Positions 1 through 6,037 of a stretch of 6,055 nt of DNA are shown here, in pieces (positions within the stretch are counted from its first letter, which is position 1; each line of letters opens with the position of its first letter). The notes beneath the pieces were generated by a model. The model did not search any database and was not told the DNA's origin. It worked only from the letters and a program-made list of their open reading frames with translations. The DNA is from Candidatus Poseidoniaceae archaeon (lineage in GTDB: Archaea; Thermoplasmatota; Poseidoniia; Poseidoniales; Poseidoniaceae). Location: NCBI GenBank assembly GCA_029250305.1, contig JAQXFM010000282.1, positions 1-6,055 on the forward strand, in the 5' to 3' direction. The position numbers and the translations under genes were made by a program.

Positions 1-3000
1 CGAAGTGGGTGCCCTGATGACGACAGCGACGGATACAGCGACCCAGATCCAACTGGAACGAATGGCCCGGTGTGGTTGGTCACTGACGGTGCCGACGCAT
101 TCACTGGCGATTCAACACAATGGGTTGACACAGATGGCGATGGCTATGGCGACAACCCGCCTCCTGCAACACTCGGCGACAGCTGCCCGGCGGTGAGCGG
201 AACCTCGAGCCAAGACCGTCTTGGATGCACGGACAGCGATGGCGATGGCTATTCCGACCCCGATGCAACATGGACTGCTGCCCTAAATGGCGCAGATGCA
301 TTCCCAAGCGATGTCACGCAATGGGCCGATGCTGATGGCGATGGTTATGGAGACAACAGTTCTGGAAACGATGCAGATGATTGTCCGACCATTAGCGGAA
401 CTTCGAGCGAACTCGGCCGGCTTGGGTGCACGGACACTGACGGCGATGGGTACGCCGACCCTACTGCAGGCTACACCATTGCCCAAGGAGCGGACGCATT
501 CATGAACGACCCAACCCAATGGAGCGATAGCGACAGCGACGGGTACGGAGACAATGCTGCCGGAAACCAACCAGACACTTGCTCAACAGTCCCAGGCACC
601 TCAACACGGGACCGATATGGTTGCCCCGACACTGATGGTGATGGCTCCTCCGATGAAGATCTCACTGGAACCAACGGCCCTGTTTGGACCATTGCCAATG
701 GTGCAGACGTATGGCCATCAGATTCGACTCAATGGGTGGACACTGACAGCGACGGATATGGCGACAATCCTACGGGAACCACACCCGATGCTTGCATTAA
801 CGATGCAGGCACCTCAAGTTCAGACCGATACGGCTGCCTTGACTCAGATGGTGACACCTACTCGGATCCAGATGCCCTTTGGCGAACGGAAGATGGCGCA
901 GATGCATTCCCTTCAGATGTCCTTAGATGGTCTGATTCCGACGATGATGGCGTTGCAGACCAAATTGATGACGCCTGCCCACTGTACGCAGGAACATCAA
1001 CCATCGATCGTGTCGGCTGCCCTGACACAGACGGCGATGGAGTTTCTGACCCTGACGCTAACTGGACTGTTGCGAACAATGGCTCCGACGCGTTCAAGAC
1101 CGATCCAACTCAAACCACCGATACCGATGGCGATGGGTTTGGTGACAATGCTTCAGGAAACCTTGCTGATGACTGCCCGACAGAAGTCGGGAATTCATGG
1201 CAAAACGGCACGTTGGGATGTTCAGACCTTGACCAAGATGGATGGGCTGATCAAGAAGACACACACCCTACTGATGTGACGCAATGGTCTGACATTGACG
1301 GTGATGGGTACGGAGACAACCCTGGCGGCACGACAGCCGATGCGTGTCCCGGCGTGGCTGGCAATTCCACCAATGGGAACCGTTACGGATGCATCGACAC
1401 CGACGGTGATGGCTGGGATGATGCCAACGATGCACTTCCAGACCTAGCCAACCAATGGTTGGACCAAGACGGTGATGGATATGGTGACAATGCAACTGGG
1501 CCTCTGCCGGATGCATGCCCTGGTGTCCCTGGAAATTCAACACTGGACCGATATGGCTGTCCTGATGATGACGGCGATGGAATGTCAAACATGAGCGATG
1601 CCTTCCCCGATGATCCAACCCGTTCTCAGGATTCTGATGGCGATGGGATTGACGATCTTTTGGACGATTGCACCCTTGTGGCAGGAAATTCAACCCAAGA
1701 CCGTGTGGGATGCAGAGACGCTGATGGAGACGGATACTCGGACCCAACCATCGCTGGTGGAAACGACATCGATTGGAATGAGAGCAACGGAGCAGACGCT
1801 TTACCGCTTGAGCCGACACAATGGGAAGACCAAGACGGTGATGGATACGGTGACAATGCTGCTGGTACCCTCCCTGATGCCTGCCCAACCGAATACGGTT
1901 TGTCAAACGTCGATGTGTATGGATGCCCCGATGAGGACAACGATGGTTCTTCGCAAGGCAACGACGCCTTCCCAGATGATGCCACTCAATGGTCCGACCA
2001 AGATGGCGATGGCTATGGCGACAATCCAAATGGCACACAGCCGGATGCTTGCCCAACGGTGATTGGAACCTCAACAGTGGATCAATTTGGATGCCCTGAC
2101 GACGACAATGACGGCGTCAGTGATGATGCCGACCTTTGGCTTGGTGATGCCTCACAATGGTATGACTCTGATGAGGATGGATACGGTGACAATCCAGATG
2201 GAACCGATGGAGATGGATGCCCTGGTGTCTTTGGAACTTCGAACCTTGGAGCCACACGGGGTTGCCCTGATGCGGATCAAGACGGGTATGGCGACGATGA
2301 AGACGCCTTCCCCAACGAAGCAAGCCAATGGTTGGACCAAGACGGAGATGGATGGGGCGACAATGAATCGGCTGGTGCGTTCAAACCAGATCATTGGCCA
2401 GCGGATCCGACCCGTAACTCCGCAGAAGGAAGCATGGAATGCACTCCCATCGACGACATCGACATCGTTGGTGGAGGCTGGTTCAACTTCCAGTGCACGG
2501 TCTCTACCGAAATCGAAGAAGTCACGGTGCGAGTGGAGTGGCAAGCCATTTCTGCAATCACTGCGAGTTCTCAGACCCAAGTGCTCACCTTCACGCCAAA
2601 CAGTGGCGGCTCCCAAACCATCACGTTCGACGGCGTGGCTCGCTACGCCGGAACCTATCAATTGGTCTTGGTTGCAAAAGAACCGGGGTCCGATGTCGGC
2701 ATGGACACAGTCTCCATTACGCTGAAGGCCTACGATTCAAACATCGTTGTCGAGGACGAATCGAGCGGCGATGAAGGGCTCCTTGCTTCCATCCTCGAAA
2801 ATGCAATTGTCCAAGCTGCCATTGGTGGTTTGGTGCTGTTCTTCTTGATGGGCATGCTCATGATTCGTGGAAATGCAAGCAAGAAGAAGGCTGCAGAAGA
2901 ACGGTTAGAGCGCGCCCGGGATTTGATCAGTCAACGATTGGAACGAAGCAAGAACGCCAGCAATGACCCACGACGACAAGCCTTCGGCTTCAACGGCAGG

Positions 3001-3030
3001 GTGCCACCACCGCCACCGGGCATGAGTTGA
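1..3030 (+). CDS. Giant calcium-loop (thrombospondin type 3-like) repeat surface protein, C-terminally membrane anchored; 5'-partial
   Basis: The frame is open from the first base, so the start lies before the window; GTG at 70 is only an internal Val codon. 1009 residues are visible, ending in TGA at 3028-3030. Residues 3-812 are 13 tandem Asp/Gly-rich units with two DxDxDG loops each, the pattern of thrombospondin type 3 calcium-binding repeats. Residues about 813-911 have alternating beta-strand character, two cysteines (814 and 832) and resemble an Ig-like sandwich. An acidic spacer follows, then a transmembrane helix (about 935-955) and a basic tail of about 50 residues ending PPPPPGMS. 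The expected topology is a large calcium-stabilised extracellular rod with its C terminus inside. Its role (adhesion, cell envelope or particle contact) cannot be read from the sequence. A signal peptide would lie upstream, out of view. It is followed by a tRNA gene and shows no clear operon partner. Confidence 0.95.
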   Translation, partial: RSGCPDDDSDGYSDPDPTGTNGPVWLVTDGADAFTGDSTQWVDTDGDGYGDNPPPATLGDSCPAVSGTSSQDRLGCTDSDGDGYSDPDATWTAALNGADAFPSDVTQWADADGDGYGDNSSGNDADDCPTISGTSSELGRLGCTDTDGDGYADPTAGYTIAQGADAFMNDPTQWSDSDSDGYGDNAAGNQPDTCSTVPGTSTRDRYGCPDTDGDGSSDEDLTGTNGPVWTIANGADVWPSDSTQWVDTDSDGYGDNPTGTTPDACINDAGTSSSDRYGCLDSDGDTYSDPDALWRTEDGADAFPSDVLRWSDSDDDGVADQIDDACPLYAGTSTIDRVGCPDTDGDGVSDPDANWTVANNGSDAFKTDPTQTTDTDGDGFGDNASGNLADDCPTEVGNSWQNGTLGCSDLDQDGWADQEDTHPTDVTQWSDIDGDGYGDNPGGTTADACPGVAGNSTNGNRYGCIDTDGDGWDDANDALPDLANQWLDQDGDGYGDNATGPLPDACPGVPGNSTLDRYGCPDDDGDGMSNMSDAFPDDPTRSQDSDGDGIDDLLDDCTLVAGNSTQDRVGCRDADGDGYSDPTIAGGNDIDWNESNGADALPLEPTQWEDQDGDGYGDNAAGTLPDACPTEYGLSNVDVYGCPDEDNDGSSQGNDAFPDDATQWSDQDGDGYGDNPNGTQPDACPTVIGTSTVDQFGCPDDDNDGVSDDADLWLGDASQWYDSDEDGYGDNPDGTDGDGCPGVFGTSNLGATRGCPDADQDGYGDDEDAFPNEASQWLDQDGDGWGDNESAGAFKPDHWPADPTRNSAEGSMECTPIDDIDIVGGGWFNFQCTVSTEIEEVTVRVEWQAISAITASSQTQVLTFTPNSGGSQTITFDGVARYAGTYQLVLVAKEPGSDVGMDTVSITLKAYDSNIVVEDESSGDEGLLASILENAIVQAAIGGLVLFFLMGMLMIRGNASKKKAAEERLERARDLISQRLERSKNASNDPRRQAFGFNGRVPPPPPGMS
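7..2436 (+). repeat. Thirteen tandem 51-72-residue DxDGDG units within the surface protein
   Basis: Each unit opens with Gly-Cys. Unit starts are at 7, 223, 424, 619, 832, 1015, 1216, 1387, 1555, 1708, 1921, 2089 and 2260. Lengths of the first twelve are 72, 67, 65, 71, 61, 67, 57, 56, 51, 71, 56 and 57 residues. The order within a unit is GC, a first DxDxDG loop, an optional W-containing insert, a (G)ADAFP-like step, TQW, a second loop usually ending DGDGYGDN, DACP, GTS, then DRY. Units 1-6 and 10 are long because they carry the insert; 7-9 and 11-13 lack it. All 26 loops are recognisable; unit 5 has DGDT in place of DGDG in its first loop. Each unit has two cysteines except the degenerate last unit, which lacks the DACP cysteine, so inter-unit disulfides as in thrombospondin are plausible. 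Copies differ at many synonymous sites, so the array is old, although a 23-bp stretch at 133-155 recurs identically at 2002-2024. Confidence 0.93.
2437..2733 (+). other. Ig-like beta-sandwich domain between the repeats and the membrane anchor
   Basis: Part of the surface protein, residues about 813-911. Alternating hydrophobic and polar stretches (VTVRVEW, QTQVLTF, QTITFDG, TYQLVLVA, TVSITLKA) suggest seven or so beta strands. The two cysteines, 18 residues apart, could form a disulfide. This layout is common for the membrane-proximal domain of archaeal surface proteins. The fold assignment is by strand pattern only; no family-specific motif was recognised. Confidence 0.55.
2803..2865 (+). 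other. C-terminal transmembrane anchor of the surface protein
   Basis: Twenty-one residues (935-955) from AIVQAAIG to MGMLMI contain no charge. They are preceded by an acidic segment (VEDESSGDEG) and followed by RGNASKKK. The positive-inside rule places the repeats outside and the short tail in the cytoplasm. The tail contains an amphipathic Arg/Glu/Lys-rich helix (about 960-984) and ends in five prolines. No sortase-type or archaeosortase PGF-type signal is seen, so anchoring is by the helix itself. Confidence 0.88.
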
Positions 3031-3095
3031 AGCACAGAAGGACTCGACCGATTGCCTCAATAATGAGAGGCGTCTCGGACGGATTACCACATCGT
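3031..3095. promoter_or_regulatory. Gap before the tRNA with a possible A/T-rich promoter element
   Basis: This 65-bp gap must hold the end of the surface-gene transcript and any promoter for the tRNA. The only A/T-rich run is CAATAAT at 3058-3064, about 32-38 bp before the tRNA 5' end, a suitable distance for an archaeal TATA box with a very short leader. The same bases form a weak 4-bp hairpin (CTCA 3056-3059 with TGAG 3064-3067). No T-run terminator is visible. The assignment rests on position and composition only. Confidence 0.3.
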
Positions 3096-3166
3096 GCGGA
3101 TATGGTGAAGTGGTATCATAGGAGGTTTCCAACCTTTTGTCGTGGGTTCAACTCCCGCTATCCGCA
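3096..3166 (+). tRNA. tRNA-Gly (anticodon UCC)
   Basis: A full cloverleaf of 71 nt can be folded by hand. The acceptor stem GCGGATA pairs with TATCCGC and the discriminator is A (3166). The D stem is GTGA/TCAT with loop AGTGGTA. The anticodon stem is GGAGG/CCTTT, with two G.U pairs at its outer end, and the loop is TTTCCAA. The anticodon TCC lies at 3128-3130. The variable loop has 4 nt, and the T stem GTGGG/CCCGC closes loop TTCAACT. It would read GGA and, depending on wobble, other GGN glycine codons. There is no intron, and the CCA end is not encoded (CCT follows the discriminator), so a CCA-adding enzyme is needed. No second copy of its 3' end is seen nearby, so nothing points to an integration site. 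Confidence 0.95.
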
Positions 3167-3221
3167 CCTCTCAACTGGACTGCAAGGTCGGACGACTCTA
3201 CCCTCGAAGTCCACCGGTTGT

Positions 3222-3242
3222 GGGATAAGGCTCTTCTATCCC
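3222..3242 (+). promoter_or_regulatory. Leader hairpin upstream of the GH1-nucleotidyltransferase gene
   Basis: GGGATA (3222-3227) pairs perfectly with TATCCC (3237-3242) around a 9-nt loop, ending 17 nt before the ATG at 3260. It lies in the 93-bp gap (3167-3259) between the tRNA and the coding region, which otherwise holds no clear TATA box or strong ribosome binding site; GATGGT at 3248-3253 is only a weak candidate. The hairpin could influence translation initiation, mark processing of a tRNA-mRNA read-through transcript, or be chance. Confidence 0.3.
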
Positions 3243-3259
3243 CCCCAGATGGTCAAACC

Positions 3260-5233
3260 ATGTGGACCGAGGAACACCGTGATTGGACCAAGGTCAAGTA
3301 CGATTCACTCGAAGATGGATCCGCATTTCCAAAGGAGTTCATGTGGGGTGTTGCAACTGCGTCGCACCAAATTGAAGGTGGAAACACCAACAACTGGTCT
3401 GCGTTTGAACCACGTTCGAAGAGCAAGCAACTCAGCGGAGAGGCTTGCGACCATTGGAACCGAAGGACAGAGGACATTGGATTGATCACCGATCTTGGCG
3501 TATCTCATTACCGATTTTCAATCGAATGGTCAAGAATCGTTCCTCAAGAAGGCGAATGGAACAAGCAGGCTGCGCAATGGTACAGCGATTTAGTCGATGA
3601 ATTGCTTGCGAGTGGCATTCAGCCCATGGCAACCCTGCATCACTTCACTCAACCCATTTGGTGGGAAGAAAAAGGTGGATTTGAACGAGAAGAAAACCTT
3701 CATCATTGGATTGATTTTTCAAAGCGGATGTTTGCCCTGTTGAGTGACCGCGTGAAGTGGTGGTGCACCATCAACGAACCTGCAGTGTTCACGACAATGG
3801 GATATGTTCTGGGCGAATTTCCACCCGGTGTGCGTTCGTTCAAGCGAGCCAGAGCCGTTGCGAGGAACATGATGAGGGCGCACGCCAAATGTTACCAAAC
3901 GCTCAAAGGAATGGAGAACGGCAAGTTGTGTGAAATCGGACTTGTGAAAAACATCAACTTGTTCGACCCGTACAGAAGATGGAACCCACTTCACTGGCTC
4001 CAAGCAAGGGTGCTTGATGGGATGTTCAACCGGTGCTGGATTAACGGCGTTCGGACGGGCCGATTCAAACCACCTTCAGCCCTTACAGCCAAACGAGTCC
4101 CAGGATTGAAAAACAGTTCAGACTTCATTGGCGTGAATTATTACACGCATTTACTCGCCACACCGTTCATGCCCACGAAAGTAGAGATCGACCCATTGAT
4201 TCGGCCGTGGGAGCAACGAACCGACTTCAGGTATCCAATGTATGCAGAAGGCCTCCGTCGGGCTTTTGAGATGGTCAAAGGACTCGACATTCCAATCATT
4301 GTCACTGAAAACGGTGTGGCCGATGACGACGACGACATGCGGCCTGAACACATTCGCCGGCATCTACAAATCACTGCTGAAGCCATTGCTGATGGGCTCG
4401 ATGTGCGGGGGTTCTATCACTGGAGTTTGATGGATAACTTCGAGTGGGCTGAGGGATACGATCAGCGGTTTGGACTCTACCATGTCGACTTTGCAACCAA
4501 ACAGCGCACCTTGAAAGAAAGTGGCGAAACCTACGCATCCATTGTCAAATCCCACCGCACTCCACAAGTGGTCATCATGGCGGGTGGCCTCGGCACGCGC
4601 CTCGGTGAAGTCACTGAGCGTATGCCAAAATCGCTCGTCGAAGTAAATGGCAAACCAATTCTCAGTCATATCCTCGACTGGGCCCAACGCCAAGGTTGCC
4701 TCAATGCCCTTGTTTTAACAGGGCATCTTGGTGAACAGTTTGATGGATTCACCCACCCGGGCATGGTTGTGAATTTTCACCAAGAACCCACACCGCTTGG
4801 CACGGGTGGAGCTCTATGGAACGCCCGCTCCTTGCTCGAAGACCGATTCATTCTTCTCTGGGGTGATGACCTTCATCCGATCGACTACCACAGCCTGCTC
4901 GAAACACACGAGAAGGCAGAAGCACCGCTCACAATGACTGTGACGACCGAACACGAACAGATGAATCTCAAACATGCAGGAGGGCGCTTGGAAGCCTACA
5001 ACAAAACGAAGCAGACAAGCGAATTGAATGGCTATGAATCTGGAACGAGTGTTGTTGAGAAGTCTGTTGTCCTCGAACATGGAAAAGAGGGGGTGTGGAG
5101 TTGGGAAGAGACGGTCTACCCCGCCTTGAGTGGAAAAGCCGCAGTCCATCTCGACCAAACTGCTTTCTGGGACATGGGAACGCCTGAGCGCCTGGCTTCA
5201 CTCGAAACCTTCCTCAAGGAATCCACATTGTGA
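3260..5233 (+). CDS. Bifunctional fusion: GH1 beta-glycosidase plus sugar-1-phosphate nucleotidyltransferase
   Basis: A 657-residue protein with two complete enzymes. Residues about 20-433 are glycoside hydrolase family 1: FPKEFMWGVATASHQIEGG with Q37, LHHF with H128, TINEP with acid/base E173, NYY at 293-295, ITVTENG-type strand with nucleophile E350 (IVTENG), and HWSLMDNFEW with W388, E395 and W396. The E-W pair fits non-phosphorylated gluco- or galactosides rather than 6-phospho substrates. Residues about 436-657 are a small NTP transferase: AGGLGTRL (441-448), PKSL with K457, PLGTGG (512-517), GDD with D536 and DMGTP with D638. It resembles HddC/MurU-size enzymes that convert a sugar 1-phosphate and NTP to an NDP-sugar; the nucleotide and sugar are unknown. 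There is no signal peptide, so it acts in the cytoplasm. The open frame runs back to TTG at 3137, but that lies inside the tRNA, so ATG 3260 is chosen; ATG 3341 would remove the conserved FP. Confidence 0.93.
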   Translation: MWTEEHRDWTKVKYDSLEDGSAFPKEFMWGVATASHQIEGGNTNNWSAFEPRSKSKQLSGEACDHWNRRTEDIGLITDLGVSHYRFSIEWSRIVPQEGEWNKQAAQWYSDLVDELLASGIQPMATLHHFTQPIWWEEKGGFEREENLHHWIDFSKRMFALLSDRVKWWCTINEPAVFTTMGYVLGEFPPGVRSFKRARAVARNMMRAHAKCYQTLKGMENGKLCEIGLVKNINLFDPYRRWNPLHWLQARVLDGMFNRCWINGVRTGRFKPPSALTAKRVPGLKNSSDFIGVNYYTHLLATPFMPTKVEIDPLIRPWEQRTDFRYPMYAEGLRRAFEMVKGLDIPIIVTENGVADDDDDMRPEHIRRHLQITAEAIADGLDVRGFYHWSLMDNFEWAEGYDQRFGLYHVDFATKQRTLKESGETYASIVKSHRTPQVVIMAGGLGTRLGEVTERMPKSLVEVNGKPILSHILDWAQRQGCLNALVLTGHLGEQFDGFTHPGMVVNFHQEPTPLGTGGALWNARSLLEDRFILLWGDDLHPIDYHSLLETHEKAEAPLTMTVTTEHEQMNLKHAGGRLEAYNKTKQTSELNGYESGTSVVEKSVVLEHGKEGVWSWEETVYPALSGKAAVHLDQTAFWDMGTPERLASLETFLKESTL

Positions 5234-6037
5234 AGCCTTGAGCAGTGGCACATCGGGGAGGATATCAGAACCCTCGACAGCCACCAAGATCATTCCACCA
5301 AAGCCGCCGCCCATCATTCGAGCGCCTAAGACTCCGGGGGTTGATTGGAGGTGAGCCACGAGGTCATCGATTTCAGGCGTACTAACGCCAATGGACTGCA
5401 GCGAAGCGTGCGAAGCGTTGAGCAGGGCGCCGAGTTCAACACTTGAAGCGCCGAGCGCTTGCCGCACCCGGAGGTTTTCTTGCGTGGCATGCCGGCTCAA
5501 CACCTGAGCATCCGAAGAAGCGCCAAATTCGGTTTCACTCAACTGCCGGCGGATTCCTGAATCCACTGCTTTGAACAACCAATCATCAGGTAGGGGGAAC
5601 GGTTGGCAATCCATCGTGGCAAAGTCAATCAAAACGGCATGCTTCTCTGAACTCATCATCATCGCCATTTGATCGAGCAAACCACAAGGCGTCTTCAATA
5701 CTTGATGCTCGAGACGTTGTGCTTCTTTGCACGCACCAAGTGCGTCTTGTGGGCCTTGTGCACACAACACGACGGCCAAGCATAACGCTGCTGATGACGA
5801 CATGCCTGCGCCGATTGGTATGGTGCTCTCAATCTCCAACGTCGCAGGCCAACCGCCTGCAGCACGCCATAAATCAACCACCGTTTCGTCACCTGTTGTC
5901 TGCTCAGCCTGTGTAGCAGTGAGGACAAGGCGATGATCGCTTGCGAAGGGTAAGGCAAGTCCGCCAAGGTAATCGGTGTGTTCACCGATGATGTTGATGC
6001 GAGCGGGGATTGATGCCCTTCGTTGCACAATCACCAC
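5198..6037 (-). CDS. galK: Galactokinase-like GHMP-family sugar kinase (short form)
   Basis: A 279-residue cytoplasmic kinase, probably converting galactose (or a related hexose) and ATP to the alpha-sugar 1-phosphate. The galactokinase signature is at residues 12-26 (ARINIIGEHTDYLGG, with R13, E19, H20 and D22). The GHMP ATP-binding loop is at 74-85 (PIGAGMSSSAAL), the catalytic Asp is D122 in GLLDQM, and the C-terminal glycine motif is at 240-248 (RMMGGGFGG). Typical galactokinases have about 350-390 residues. This one is shorter between motifs 1 and 2 and between DQ and the last motif, and it lacks a clear YNxRR after the DSGIRRQL segment, so sugar specificity is less certain. GalNAc or another hexose kinase is possible. 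An in-frame TGA at 6050-6052 limits the start to GTG at 6037, 6034 or 6026-6028; GAGGG at 6039-6043 is the likely ribosome site. It is convergent with the GH1-nucleotidyltransferase gene, overlapping it by 36 bp. The gene symbol is by family. Confidence 0.88.
   Translation of the reverse strand: MVIVQRRASIPARINIIGEHTDYLGGLALPFASDHRLVLTATQAEQTTGDETVVDLWRAAGGWPATLEIESTIPIGAGMSSSAALCLAVVLCAQGPQDALGACKEAQRLEHQVLKTPCGLLDQMAMMMSSEKHAVLIDFATMDCQPFPLPDDWLFKAVDSGIRRQLSETEFGASSDAQVLSRHATQENLRVRQALGASSVELGALLNASHASLQSIGVSTPEIDDLVAHLQSTPGVLGARMMGGGFGGMILVAVEGSDILPDVPLLKASQCGFLEEGFE

Noticed and set aside
554..1279. 241-codon frame on the plus strand overlapping the repeats
   Set aside because: It is the +1 shadow of the repeat array, Met/Thr-rich from ATGG-type repeats, with no recognisable domain. 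The same applies to the frame at 2063-2725.
1268..2074. 268-codon open frame on the minus strand within the repeats
   Set aside because: His/Arg-rich translation is the antisense of GAT/GAC/GGC repeats, which create no stops on the other strand. It has no start context or family motif, and the plus-strand repeat protein explains the DNA.
7..2436. CRISPR-like or DNA-level direct repeats
   Set aside because: The periodicity is 150-216 bp, always a multiple of three, with synonymous divergence between copies. It is a protein repeat.
3055..3070. Terminator hairpin after the surface gene
   Set aside because: The stem is only four pairs with no following T-run, so it is too weak to call.
3144..3259. 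Integration site at the tRNA 3' end
   Set aside because: No second copy of the tRNA 3' sequence and no integrase are visible in the window.
3027..3485. 152-codon plus-strand frame running through the tRNA
   Set aside because: It spans the surface-gene stop, the whole tRNA and the start of GH1 in another frame, and has no protein-like features.
4577..5233. Nucleotidyltransferase as a separate gene starting at ATG 4577
   Set aside because: This start would remove the first beta strand (QVVI) before the nucleotide loop. There is no stop between the domains and no ribosome site, so a fusion is the simpler reading.
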